From NCBI RefSeq assembly GCF_023078275.1, contig NC_062980.1, positions 4,142,401-4,206,400 of the forward strand: a stretch of 64,000 nt of DNA. The letters are read 5' to 3'. This document shows, piece by piece, positions 1 through 11,412 of the stretch. Position 1 is the first letter of the stretch. The number at the start of each line of letters is the position of its first letter. The position numbers were made by a program, and so were the translations under genes. Source of the DNA: Leguminivora glycinivorella. Lineage: Eukaryota > Arthropoda > Insecta > Lepidoptera > Tortricidae. The notes below the pieces were generated by a model. It was not told where the DNA came from. It saw only the letters and a list, made by a program, of their open reading frames with translations, and did no database searches.

Positions 1-300
1 TGATCAAATCTCTGTACAGGTTTCGTCGCGAAATGATAAAAAAAGTTGACTTTATAAGCTCGTTTCGCCAGCTTACTGTTGTGGTTCAGGGATTTTATCA
101 AATCGCTAAACAAATCTAGTGAAATGACAAAACGTGCCATTCTATTGGCCGATTTTGTGATTTCACTAAACAGAGTCAGGGATTTAGTCAAATGACTGAA
201 ATTTTCTAGAGAAATGATGAAATTGATTCGCCATTTTGACATCCTGCGTGATTTGATCATATACCTTAGAGATTTGATCAAATCTCTGTTTTGGCCATTT
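1..300. repeat. WT1: palindromic word-repeat tract, probably one end of an inverted-end element
   Basis: The tract repeats degenerate words of the form GATTTnnTCAAAT and GAAATGAnrAAA in both orientations at short spacing. It contains a perfect 20-bp palindrome at 268-287 (AGAGATTTGATCAAATCTCT). This resembles the subterminal word repeats of WT2 and WT4 further along. The left part lies outside the window, so neither terminus nor a target duplication can be defined. Confidence 0.45.
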
Positions 301-850
301 CCCTGCGACATATAAACATTTTGCAAGCGTTTCATTGGCTTTGGCGTGATGTGCAATAGGCTTACAGTCAAGGTTATTCTTATTAATAGTTACATTATAC
401 ATATGTAGTAATTACTGTACGATACGAGAGTGAAAAACTTGATTATTTACTCTTGTATACAATACTTTTTCTATGAGTCATCATCTTCATCATCAATGGA
501 CGAGCAATATCATCATTTAAGTCGAAGTTAAATAAGTTAATAGCGTCGTTCACCGTTGTATCAACATCGAATTACCTGGCAACCAATTGTTTGTAATAAC
601 TGTCTCAGATTGGCCGATAACGCGACAGATAAAAAAATGTGTTTCAGATGCAGAAAACTTTGCCAGGTATCGGAAATTAGTAATAAAACTTGTATGAAGT
701 TCTATTTTTGTAATTATTATAGTTGACTGCAGAGGACTTTAATGAAATATGTTGTCAAGTGTCAAAGACTATCCAACACCGAAAAGTTAGCACTCATGGT
801 AAACCATGTCGTGGTGTCCTAATTGATAGATTAAAATCGACGAGTAAAAA
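301..850. other. AT-rich stretch, no feature recognised
   Basis: I see no coding, RNA or repeat family here. A short string near 456-475 (ATACAATACTTTTTCTA) also occurs in Fam-U, but it is too short to call a copy. Confidence 0.4.
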
Positions 851-1251
851 ATAGTTATTTGTTTTACAAGAGGGCAAAATAGTTGTTTAACCGCACGTGC
901 CAATATTGATACCCGAGCAAGCGAAAGATTCCAAGTGGAATCTTGAGCGTTGCGAGGGTTTCAAGGCACGAAGGTTAAACAAACTTTGCCACCGAGTGAA
1001 ACACAAGAATTTTCACCACACCAACACGAACAAAATACTAACTATAAAACATCAAACTGAATCAAATCCATCAATTTATTCAACATTAATGATTCAAAAT
1101 CATCATTTATAGGTAAATTCTACCAGCCAGCTTAAGACATCAAGTTAAAATTTGTATGAAATTACTTTACACTCTTGTGGATAAAATGCAATTTTGCTAT
1201 CTGTTTTCGAATAGCAAAGTAAGCCTTTAACAGTTGGTGTGGTGAAAAAAC
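851..1251 (+). repeat. Fam-H repeat, copy 1
   Basis: About 400 bp that match, in inverse orientation and with small indels, 54980-55388. Shared blocks include TTTAACCGCACGTGCCAATA and TGAAATTACTTTRCACTCTT. The organisation (CGAGCRAGCGAAAGATTCCA tract followed by an AT-rich body) is like that of Fam-G. The two copies define the approximate ends. No coding capacity is seen, so this is an unclassified dispersed repeat. Confidence 0.6.
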
Positions 1252-1786
1252 TTTTTGACAGTGGCTGATCGACATCGTAACGTAATTCTGTTTTAGAAGC
1301 GATCTCTCTTTCGTGTTAGTGATACGGGAATAGTGCAAATAGTGTCCTTATCATTGCGCAATTGACTGTCAACCTGGCTAGGCGCCCAGTCTTCGACACA
1401 GTGGCGGGGGGATAATGCATCCACTTAAATTAATTAACTACCCTAGATTCCCTAGGTTTAAGGCGAGGCTATGATGTCATCATAATAATGTTTTAGTTCT
1501 TGAAGGTGACTGAAGTCAGGGTATTTAATTTAGTACTAAATCCCCTTAATCTTGACGAAGTAAGCCTGCAGTTATAAACAATTAGTTGATGACTTTATGC
1601 AATTTTTTTGAAGTAGGAGTTCTGAAAATCTTCACCTTAGGGAAAAATGTCTGCTAAAGAAGGAATCCAAAATTGGTTTTTGTTTCTTGTTATATCCTTA
1701 ATTAATGAGGAGGCACACTGACATTTTATCCCGCCAGGCGGCGCCTGTGCAAGTGTCTAGGCATGTCACTGTCATTCATATGTGAG
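1252..1786. other. Unassigned, no gene recognised
   Basis: Mixed sequence with small imperfect hairpins (around 1440-1560) and a GC-rich patch at 1725-1745. The last 25 bp (CATGTCACTGTCATTCATAT) recur at 5823-5842, so a short unnamed repeat is present. Confidence 0.35.
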
Positions 1787-1818
1787 AGATTCAGATTCAG
1801 ATTCAGATTCAGATTCAG
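1787..1818. repeat. (AGATTC)n microsatellite
   Basis: Five tandem AGATTC units plus a partial one. Hexamer tails of this kind often mark LINE 3' ends in insects, and the LINE at 58.7 kb ends in a similar (GATTCT)n, but no LINE body is visible beside this one. Confidence 0.8.
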
Positions 1819-2925
1819 GGGGTAACTCCAGCCAGCAGATCCTGCTGCAAGGACTAGGAAGGGGAGACTACAGGGGGAGGAGATTTTGATACGCAATAGC
1901 GCTGTAGGCTCACGTGACTCTGATGATTGAGCCTAAGAGGCAGCGAGTCGTTGGATATGTCTGCGTCACATCTCACCGACTAAGACTCGAACGCAGAATC
2001 AGACAGAGTACGTTTGCAAACTGGCTCATTGCGCAGCAACCCCTGCTGCCCCGCCGTAGGCCCCCGCAGCCTGTCCAAGACACCAGAGCACCCAGTAGAT
2101 AGGGTTGGGAGTGTAGGGTTTGCAGTCAGGATAGTAGGAGAGACGGGAAATTTGGAGCCGACCCGAATACAAGGCATCGTAAAGTCAGCGTTGGGTAGAT
2201 AAATACTATACTTGGTGTGTAATAAATATTAGGTGTGAGGATATGTGACTGCATTTAAAATACACCCTCCCCTTTGTCTCACTTGTCATTTCTTCGTCTC
2301 GGATGTATCAGACGGAAGCTGGCTAGCTTCCAGAGGGGCTTCTCCCGTCTTCTTTTACGGTTTCAGAGCCAGCTTGATGTCGTTGCACGTTGTAGTTGTG
2401 TTATTTCAGCGATAGTGGAGTATATCGGTAGTTTTCTATAACTCCACGGATCCCATGTATATCGTTCATCTTTGTCTCAATTCTTCCATAAGTAGTCTCT
2501 ACGCGTGAAGTGTGTAAATATTGGTTGATTACTACATTGCCACTCTTAAGATCACCCACAACACTTTACTATACGTTAACTAAACAAATGACACTAAAAA
2601 ATCAAAACGTAACTAAGTAATTGTTAAATTTGGTAAATATTTCACACTGTAACTGCTTTCACTGTAAGATAAAACTGAGGCTAGCATTCTGAAGATATTG
2701 TAGCACAGTTCTCAGTTTTGTTCAACCGGCTGCGCAGCGCATTCTTGATGATGATCTACGAAGAGGGTTGAGTTGAGCACTGTTTAGATAATGAGTTATT
2801 TTTTCTGTTGCTTATTCTCGTTGATAGTTTCATTTCATGTCATTCTTTGTGAACTCGATGTATTTCTTATTTCTTGACAGACGACAAACACGTGAGGTTT
2901 AGTACGTTTAGTACGTGAGGTTTAG
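1819..2925. other. Unassigned region with a moderately GC-rich block
   Basis: 1830-2200 is richer in GC than its surroundings and carries short open frames on both strands that overlap one another and have no recognisable domain. I do not call a gene. 2260-2900 holds nothing I recognise. Confidence 0.3.
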
Positions 2926-2961
2926 TATGGACACTCAAACTGTTTAGTTTGAGTGTCCATA
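2926..2961. repeat. Perfect 16-bp hairpin
   Basis: TATGGACACTCAAACT, loop GTTT, then AGTTTGAGTGTCCATA. The arms are perfectly complementary. It is preceded by a short direct repeat of GTACGT..GAGGTTTAGTA. It may be the relic of a small foldback element or a replication-slippage product. Confidence 0.75.
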
Positions 2962-3655
2962 ATATGAGCAGACTTGGCGAAGTAATAAGGGCTCCAGTAA
3001 CGTTGTCCTGTTGTGGGTAAATGCAGAGTAATGTAATAGTGTTGCTGGTTGTAGACGTCTACGGCGATATGTTTGATAACACGTCCGCTGATGGGATAAT
3101 TAAGAATGAATAACGTTTTAAAGCGCTGATGCAACTATGTATTACCATTTAGGCAAATAAGGGTTTATGTATTTCTTTGGTATCTTCTTGTGACATTTAT
3201 TTCTTCGAGCTCATAAAAGACCCTCACAATTTTAGGCCCATACTTTCACGGTGCATCCATTCACCACAACACATATAGCATTAGATACACAAGTTCACTT
3301 AAGGATAGCACAGATAATAACAACGACAAATTATGGTAGTAATAGTCACTTCATCATCTACACTCGAAATCACTTAATAAGTACTATACTTCTGTTAGTA
3401 CCTACTATTTTGACTACCACAAGTACCACAACACTAGATCGCGCCCGTATGTATTCATGTAGGTACCTAAAACTGAGACAATAAAAATATAGTTTAATAT
3501 AGTTGGCCGGTTTAGTCTGGTCTGGTAATAAAAGCGATTGTTATTTTATTCTCTAGTAGGTAGCGTGGGTTCGAATGCCAGATGGGGCCTATTGTCTTAG
3601 TTATAAATTTGCGTCAGGAATTTGGAAAGACATTTGGATGAAAAGATTTAATGGG
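2962..3655. other. AT-rich stretch, nothing recognised
   Basis: No feature except GGGTTCGAATGCCAG near 3568, which resembles a tRNA B-box. No A-box is at the right distance, so I do not call a SINE. Confidence 0.35.
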
Positions 3656-3663
3656 GTTTGCAG

Positions 3664-3798
3664 CAGTGGCGGAGCGTCGATACAACTCGATTCCCAACGG
3701 GTTCCCTAAAATTATCTAGTATCTGTAGAAGTCCATACAAAACAGATTCCAAAAACCCCTCCGGCTTTACCAACGAAAATTTTCACGCCCCGCCACTG
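3664..3798. mobile_element. hAT-type MITE (135 bp) with 8-bp target duplication
   Basis: Terminal inverted repeats CAGTGGCGGAGCGT / ACGCCCCGCCACTG bound a 135-bp non-coding element. Both sides carry the direct repeat GTTTGCAG (3656-3663 and 3799-3806). An 8-bp duplication with CAGTGGCG-type ends is what hAT-superfamily elements leave. No transposase is present, so it is non-autonomous. Confidence 0.88.
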
Positions 3799-3806
3799 GT
3801 TTGCAG

Positions 3807-6506
3807 TTATACTATGGTCGGGCGGCCGGCCGTTAAACAACCCTATATCAATAGAGTATTGCATAATTTATATCCTTTTTGACCGTGTTTGGCAGAATAG
3901 CGGTGACTGGAGGCCAGATGTGTGCGTCTTTACAAGGAAATTGTCTTGGTTTTTTTAAGAAAGTAATTTATCCTTTTCTTTAATGGGAAGTTATTGGCTT
4001 GGTTTATGGTTTGGAAGTGCAATGTTTTATGTTGTAAAAGTTGCCCAGATAGTTCAAGAAAACAGCCCGTGTTTTTTTTCCTTTTTTGAGTCTCAGATAC
4101 TTGTTTGGTATTTCCAGCTAGCTATGTATCATTGGGGGTTGAGTAAGTACCTAAGGTGCTATTATGTAAAGCTAAGTAAAGTGAAGTTAGTATCCACAAT
4201 ATTATAGGTATGTTTTCCAAACTAAGATATTTCGTTACAGTTCTTAGTTAAAACGGTACCAAAGGTATGATATAAAGTGTTATACAGCGCAAAAGCAATG
4301 GTAATTTTAATGCTGACAACCTGGTCAAATAGACATCGCTATCGGTTTTATTGAGACCAACATTACAGGCCTTCTTAAATCAACTTTCCTGTCTAGTGCA
4401 GAACCGTAGCGCTAGTTCTAGACACATAACTTAATTAACTAATATGAACTATGCGGCCCATGGAAATTGCGTAGTGGAAATTTTAGCTAATATAGTTTAA
4501 TTGAGGTACCTGGACTATGTGACCTGTCTTACCTACCTAGTTACTAAAATAGTCAGGTATAATTTTATGGTAACGTCACGGCTATCGCTCAACGGTTCTG
4601 CGAGTCAATGTTAACTTTTGTTCTCGATTCATTAATTTAAAACTGATCAAATAAGGCGTTACTTAATGTAACTTAAGATTAGATTCAATAGGACTATAAG
4701 ATTAGCTTAAATATAACTGAAATTGGTCACGTGACTGGCTCTTTCAGGCTAGTGACAAATAACCTTATCTTAAGTCGATGCTAGATTATAGATTTGAAAT
4801 CAAAGTTAGGTAGGTGTAATAATAATAAGTTACTTAAAATGATAGCGTGTACAAATGATAGGTATACATTATTGAATGTTTCGCTTGGTTATTCTTAAAA
4901 TGTAAATTTAGTATTAAGTATATATGTTTAGTACAGTTACATGATATTTGTATCCGATTTACATTTTGTTACCTCGCCTAGAAACAAATAAATAATTACC
5001 ATTAGATTGAACTATGTGGAATACAAGCATACTATGTGTTGTGCTTATTAAATAGTAAATAAATAGTCGCGTTATATATATATAAATTAGGCACAATGTG
5101 TATAATTAGCTAAACTGGGCGTATAATTGTAATCAGCTGATATCCCTTTCGTTGAGGCTTAACAACTTGGTCAAGCTAAATCTAGTTAAATAGGCACCTA
5201 AACCTAGGAGCACCGGTGTTAGCGCTAAGTAAGACAACAGAGATGGAACGAGCTCACCAATTTAGCCGCAATGAAGGTGTAGTTAGCATCAGCCGCTGCT
5301 TCTCGACGTTGGGTAGTAGGCGCCGGGCCCAGGTTGGGTAAGGGCGGCGCGACGACGAGAGCCACCGGCACTTGGCTTGATTCGCTACTAAGTACTCCTA
5401 AGTATAGGTATTTAATCTAACACTGTCTCTAAAAATTGAGCAACTGTCACTGTAAGTATGTAAACACACTGCACACGCTTGTGGTGCGGGAAGAAGCTCG
5501 TAACTCGTACTGCGGATTGTCTGTTTGGATGCTACTGGGTGTTTTTGGTCTCGCACTGTCTCTATAAATTGAGTAAATAAGAAAACACACGGCACACTCG
5601 TAACGCGAAAACTATAAGCTCTATACATTTTAACACTACTGTCACAAAAGTCTGAAGTTAGGTACAACGCGTCGCGGAAGCTTTGGTCGGGTCGGGGCGC
5701 GTCGGCGGTATTTAGATGCACGTGCAGCGGTTGCACTTGGGATCTATTGTTTCGATGGGTTTTTACGCGTTTATGAGACTTGCTCCGGACACGACCGTCC
5801 ACCACGGTGTCCCAAATGGTTCCATGTCACTGTCATTCATATGTGAGAGAGAGAAAAAACATAATCATCTTCTCGCTCTCACGTATCCTGGACTAATAGG
5901 GTGGCGCCATCTGTCATAGCCTTTGAGTGTGCCTCGTCACTGAAAATGTATGTTCTCGAAGCTTCTTCCCATTTATTCTAGTGGTTTAAATGTAAAAAGG
6001 TAGGTACCAACCTAACAGGCTCTAGTGTTGTTTTAACATATACTTACTCGTATAATATTTTGTCAAAAATTTCAAAGGTTTTAAGCAAACCCAAAAAATT
6101 TAAAAAAAAAACCTCCAATTACATCATTAAGCTCAGCACGTACAATTCGTAGATTTATGAGTCCTCCGCAAATTGGTCGGTTAACACCGACGTGTATATT
6201 TCACAATTATACCCCAATACGGCAGACAAACTGGAATAAATGGTTTCTGAAGGACTTTGCTGTTTGTGTATTTGAAAATAAAGTAAGTACCTTTTTCAAG
6301 ACGCTAATTGTACCTAGCATTCATACGAAACAATACAATAAGTACATCACGAGTCACGGTTGTTTCCTGAAGGGTAGGTTGAGGTAATAGAGATACCACG
6401 GATTTTCACTTGCTACGATCCTAATAATTACAAAATTACCAATTCATAAATACCCAGGGTTTTTTTTTTAGATTTTGACTTAGGAATATTCTTTTATTTC
6501 TATAAG
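3807..6506. other. Long gene-poor AT-rich stretch
   Basis: No recognisable gene or classified repeat. Two things stand out: a GC-rich patch at 5220-5390, and an imperfect direct repeat at about 5415-5510 versus 5550-5625 (CACTGTCTCTAwAAATTGAG, then AAACACACkGCACAC, then CGTAAC). Open frames at 5398-5805 (minus) and 5716-5919 (plus) overlap each other, lack known domains and are best read as chance. Confidence 0.4.
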
Positions 6507-6610
6507 GGCCACTTGCACCAGCCGCTTAACTCAAGGTTAGTGGGCTGTCAACTGTCAAATTCCATATTATAATATGGTGGGTTAACCAATTTTCGGTGGT
6601 GCAAGTGACC
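6507..6610. mobile_element. Fam-I MITE, copy 1
   Basis: Inverted ends GGCCACTTGCACCA / TGGTGCAAGTGACC around about 75 bp of interior. A second copy with the same interior words (TCAAGGTTAGTGGGCTGTCA here) lies at 38824-38941. It has no coding capacity. Confidence 0.75.
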
Positions 6611-7103
6611 TTAAAAGTTGGAAATTCGAACAAACACAAATAGTTTGTACTTGTAAAAGTATACCAGGTTAAACCTATTTTTAGCATTTTTTGGGAGGGG
6701 CAGGCAGAGACCATAATTTTAGATATAGACCGTTTATAAAATTCCCAATATACGCGCGCCGATCTGAAGGTGCTCCTGGCTTGACCTTTCTTCGCAAATA
6801 ATAGTTAAAAAATAAATAGGACAAAATAAAACAACTTTGCTTACTTTACGTGTGAGGCAGAATATTTTGAATAAAGTTCTTCTATTATATTCATTTTGAG
6901 CTAACGTGCCACTGACAGATAAAATAGCGGTTAAACTTATAATAACCACTTTACACGTCTGCGGCCAAAACAAAATTGAAATTATGTAATGAACACACAC
7001 CCCGATGAGATATTACATGAATTTATCTAAAGTTTTACAATTCTCAATTTTGGTTTCGTTAATTTAAATTTTGTGAAACTCTTCAATCACAACTGGCGAA
7101 GTA

Positions 7104-7239
7104 CGGTCAACCAATTTGAATCCTAGGCCACTCTAGAACCCTGTCTTATTTAAACCATGTTCTATTTGCCATAAGAAGTCACATTGACGTTTACTATGCA
7201 AAGGTTCTACAGTGGCCTAGGATTCAAATTGGTTGACTG
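7104..7239. mobile_element. Fam-J MITE, copy 1 (136 bp, TA target)
   Basis: Inverted ends GGTCAACCAATTTGAATCCT / AGGATTCAAATTGGTTGACT, flanked by TA on both sides. It is the same length as copy 2 (25431-25566), whose empty site proves a TA insertion. TA duplication suggests mobilisation by a Tc1/mariner-type transposase; that assignment is inference. Confidence 0.8.
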
Positions 7240-7312
7240 TACAAAGTGAAATTAGATTTAATATTCTTAGTTGCTGATTGTTGAGAAGCAATATTTTTGA
7301 TATTATAAGTTA

Positions 7313-7548
7313 CTAGCTTTTGTCCGCGGCTTCGCTCGCGTTAAATTCGGAAATTGCGGAATGGTCCATACAAATTTCCACCCCCCATTTTAGGAAAGTC
7401 GGGGGTTAGAAAGAGTCAAAAAATAGCCTATGTCACTCTCCATCCCTTTAAATATCTCCACTTAATAAATCATGTCGACTCGTCGCTCCGTTTTGCCGTG
7501 AAAGACGGACAAACAAATAGAGACACACTTTCCCATTTATGATATCTT
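7313..7548 (-). mobile_element. Hel-E non-autonomous Helitron, copy 1
   Basis: Read on the minus strand it ends in the GCGAGCGAAGCCGCGG hairpin followed by ACAAAAGCTAG^T, which is the hairpin plus CTAG 3' end and T flank expected of a Helitron. The body holds the words shared by all Hel-E copies (AGCCTATGTCACTCTCCATC and TCGTCGCTCCGTTTTGCCGT). The 5' end is degraded. Confidence 0.75.
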
Positions 7549-7720
7549 TACGCTTAGAAAAAATGCTGATAGCAGCAAAAAATTACCAAAAAGGACAAAA
7601 AATTAGAAGAAAAGGACAAGAGAGGGAGAGAGAGACATAGAGCTATTATTTTTATGAGAGTGTTCATTTAAACGTCACTCCAAACCAAACATCCCATCCC
7701 ATTGCATCTTAAAGGCCAAA

Positions 7721-7807
7721 GTGTCACCGGGGCTGCTTTGCTGGGACGTCAGTCTTCCGCGACCACGGTCAGTGCAACCTGGCCGAAACGTTGGACAAAA
7801 GGTAAAA
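7721..7807 (+). repeat. Fam-R repeat, left half, with structured motif
   Basis: This matches in inverse orientation the two copies at 42.1-42.26 and 42.9-43.05 kb. It contains CGCGACCACGGTCAGTGCAA, CCTGGCCGAAACGTTGG, a hairpin-forming block described under findings. The repeat is cut at 7807 by Hel-S and resumes at 8170-8242. Confidence 0.7.
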
Positions 7808-8169
7808 TCTTATACGTTTAAACGAGCAATTCTTGTATATTTATTTATTTATATATATATATATACCGACGACCCCGGAAACCGCTCTAACGATGTCGTT
7901 GAAATTTGTTGTGCGGGGATGTTCGGGGGATAAAAATCGATCTAACTTAGCCTTAGATCCCGGAAAACGTGAATTTTCGAGTTTTCATGCGTTTTTCTTT
8001 CGCTTTAGTAAACGCAAAATATGTTCATTAATTTCGCCGACCGACATTGGCTGAGCGTAGCTCAGTCGTCAGAGATTGTTTTTTTTTTTATTTAATTATA
8101 AGAGTTTTTTTTTATCTAAAGATGTGATATAATAAAATAGAACCGAGTGAAGCTCGGTCGCCCAGATAT
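7808..8169 (+). mobile_element. Hel-S element, copy 1 (Helitron-like, no target duplication)
   Basis: It begins TCTTATACGTTTAAACGAGC and ends with a hairpin (ACCGAGTGAAGCTCGGT) then CGCCCAGATAT. Comparison with the uninterrupted Fam-R copies shows insertion between GGTAAAA and TAATG without target duplication. A 5' TC, a 3' hairpin and A^T insertion fit Helitron-like elements, although the 3' end is not canonical CTRR. Copy 2 is at 27870-28364. Confidence 0.65.
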
Positions 8170-8242
8170 TAATGTTAATTAATCGCGTTCGACCTGTATG
8201 TGACTTTAAATATGTGTACAAAGCGCGAGAACTTTAAGTGTT
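8170..8242 (+). repeat. Fam-R repeat, right half
   Basis: TAATGTTAATTAATCGCGTT and onward to AACTTTAAGTGTTA is the inverse of 42104-42175. This is the continuation of Fam-R on the far side of Hel-S. Confidence 0.7.
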
Positions 8243-8465
8243 ATAAGCAACTATCTGGTTGCAGATGTCTATGGGCAGCGGTAATCGCTTACCATCGGGC
8301 GTCATCTGCTCGTTTTCCTGTTATGAAAAGTATTTCAAGCATTGCGTACATAAACGTCAGATAGCTACAATGACTGCTGACTGTTATCCTTGTGAAATAG
8401 GGCCACGGGAACGTGAGACACGTGCCCGGTAAACAGTGACAGAGCCCTCTAGCCAATAGTACGTT

Positions 8466-8945
8466 TTAGCCTCGTAGCACACCTCGGACACTGGCGATCA
8501 AATATATGAAAGAGGCGCGTTCCTATAGCTCGTGTAGGTGAACGCATACCATGCTTGTACGAGTGAGATATGAGTATGACAGATCGACTGGTCGCGTTTT
8601 TGACAGGCGGTAACTGTGGGCAAAGACATAACTCCGTATAGACAGATAAAGTCTAAGAAAAAAACGTACCTTAGTACCATACAGAAAAAGGTACGGTGGC
8701 GGTGGCATTACACCTTTGGAGTACGCTCAGCTAGATGGCGCTAATATTAATATTTGACATCAAGCTAAGAATATGGGCCAAATTGTCAAAACTGAGGTTC
8801 AAAAGTTTTAAGCCTGTGTCAAGAGATGGCAGTCTTTGCACTGTGATTAATACACATTTTACTTCGACAGTAACTCTATAATACTCGATCCTCTTTGCTG
8901 TGGGGTAACCGAGGGAGTTGCAGCGGGGAGCGGGAGTGGCCATAC
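8466..8945 (-). repeat. Fam-W repeat, copy 1, interrupted
   Basis: 8466-8620 and 8898-8945 together equal, in inverse orientation, the continuous repeat at 48189-48392 (for example AGGCGGTAACTGTG and TATATGAAAGAGGCGCGTTC). The gap is filled by the element at 8621-8897. Fam-W itself is unclassified. Confidence 0.7.
8621..8897. mobile_element. hAT-like non-autonomous element in Fam-W
   Basis: The 277-bp insert starts CAAAGACATAACTC and ends CGATCCTCTTTG (6-bp inverted CAAAGA ends). It is flanked by CTGTGGG on the left and CTGTGGGG on the right, while the empty paralogue reads CTGTGAGG once. A 7-8 bp duplication with short inverted ends fits hAT. There is no coding region. Confidence 0.65.
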
Positions 8946-9059
8946 TATGCACAAAACGCTTACGATATTATTGTTATCGTAGCTATCTCTATCACTATGC
9001 CGTATTTGGCGTGATAGCGCCTGCCTGCATTTCGATCGGCGTCTAGCGTCAACGATTGT

Positions 9060-9088
<29 letters not shown>
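9060..9088. repeat. (CA)n microsatellite
   Basis: Uninterrupted CA dinucleotide run, followed by a degenerate TATGTGTG tract. Confidence 0.9.
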
Positions 9089-9090
<2 letters not shown>

Positions 9091-9119
9091 GTATGTGTAT
9101 GTGTGTTTATTAAGTGTGT

Positions 9120-9176
9120 GTAAAGGTAAAAATAATGTTAATTAATCGCGTTCGACCTGTATGTGACTTTAAATAT
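9120..9176 (+). repeat. Fam-R fragment
   Basis: AAAGGTAAAAATAATGTTAA and onward to GACTTTAAATATG repeats 8170-8215. Here the GGTAAAAATAATG junction is intact, giving a further empty site for the Hel-S insertion at 7808. Confidence 0.7.
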
Positions 9177-9243
9177 GATTGTCTCTTCGGCTAGGCCCGC
9201 TACGTAGCTAACTTCACAGTCATGCTTCGTAAACGGCTTGAAG

Positions 9244-11381
9244 GGTGTCCTGCCGTTTCGCCAAAAAACGTTTCGTCAAATTTCATTTCCCAATAATCAT
9301 ATCGCAATAGTTTCATTTCCCAAAGTATTGTTTGGCAAAGGTATGTTTCGCAATGAATTTGTTTGGTCAAATTATCATTTGGCACAATTTTACTTAGTCA
9401 AATTTTATTTAGACAAAACTTTATTTCGCAAACGTTTTTAATGGCAAAACTTATATCCCAAAAACATGTTTGGTCAAAATTTCACATCGCAAATTTCGAA
9501 AATATTTAGGCATTTTCATTTTTTCATTTTAATTTCTACGGGATTAATTTAATTTACCGAAGATTTTTTTGCCAAATTTAACTTAAAATTGTCAAATGAT
9601 AATTTCAGTTTTATTCCCAAGGCTTCAGTTGGACAAGAAAAGTTTGCTCAACTTTATTTTTGTCAAATTAATTACTGGACAAAATTATTTTGTCAACTAT
9701 TTTTTGTCAAAAAATGTTTCTACAAATTACACCATGCAAAACCACGTTTGACAATAAATATTACAAGACATAAATGTAATGTAATAATTTTATTAGTATT
9801 GTAACAGAAAATGAATTATAGACCAATTAGTTAACTAAATATTTTTGCAAAAATTTTTGAGAAATTAGTATACAATAGAATAACTGCCGCTTTCTATCAG
9901 CATATCGCGCCCAGTCAGCATGGTTTTTGTCAAGGTCGTAGTGTTGACACAAATCTCCTTACCTTCTCGGATTTTATTATAAATAATTTATCTTCTGGCC
10001 ACCAGGTGGATGCCGTGTATACCGATTTTTCGAAATGTTTTGATAAAATTAACCATAATCACTTAATTAAGAAATTATTAGAACTCGGTATACACGGTGA
10101 CCTTCTGCGGTGGATTAAATCGTATCTTTCTAACCGGAGTCAGGCAGTAGCGTTGAAGGGATATACATCTTGTTTTCTGCCTGTCCCTTCTGGAGTACCC
10201 CAGGGCTCCCACCTAGGTCCCTTATTGTTTATCTTGTACGTCAATGACATGGCGACCTGCTTCCGTAATGCTGAACATCTTGTTTACGCGGATGACACCA
10301 AAATTTTTAGAGCTATATCGTCGGAAGCTGACTGCCTTTCATTGCAACAAGATTTAAATAATTTTTACCAATATTGCTTAGACAATCACCTATTCTTAAA
10401 TACCGACAAATGCTTTATAATTAGTTTTAGCCGCAAACTGAATCCAGTAATTTTTAACTACTCTCTTTGTGGTAATATGATAGCACGGGTATCATCCATT
10501 AGGGATTTAGGTGTTACAATGGACTCACAATTGAACTATAACTTGCATATTGATAACTTATGTAAGCGTGCTTATAAAAAGTTAGGGATGATTCTTCGTA
10601 TTGGCCAGCCTTTTAAGAGACCTATTACCTACAAATTGTTATTTTATTCCTTAGTTAGAAGTATCCTCGAATTTGGTAGTATAGTTTGGTCTCCTCAGTA
10701 CCAAGTTTACATTGACCGTTTGGAGAGGATACAAAATATTTTCTTAAAATCACTTGCCTACAGAACAGGTAACTTTTTTGAAAATTCCGCATTAGCGGCT
10801 AAATATTTTTGTGTCCCGTCTTTATCCAATCGCAGGAATTACTTAGATGTAATGTTTTCGTTTAAAATTCTTAGAGGTGCTATTAATAGTCCAGATCTCC
10901 TGAAGTTAGTGAACTTTGGTTGTCCGCGTCTCCCCTTACGGCCTAGACCTTTATTCCATGTTAGTTTTTCTCGTAAGAACTATGCTAAGCATACTTTTTT
11001 CAGACGAGTTCCCAGTTTATATAATAAACTTTTATTCGATATTGATCCCTTTAATAATTCGTTATCTAGTTTAAAATTGCAAGTGAGACGTAAACTTTTT
11101 AAATAACTTTATTATAGTAAACAATATTCCTTGATGTCTGTATTTATCGATGCTTTTTTAATCGTAATTGTATGTGTTGCATTTCATTTTTGAACTACGT
11201 TGTTTTTATCTTATTATACTATGTAGGTACTACGCTGTTTTATAACTACCTACTGTTTTAAGTTAACTTCATATGTATTTTATGAACCTCCAGGTCTGTT
11301 TGTGTTACTTTCAGTTTTTTGTAGGTACTCTATGTACTACACCTATGTATGATGTATATTACGACTGTTTGTGTTCTGAAT

Positions 11382-11412
<31 letters not shown>

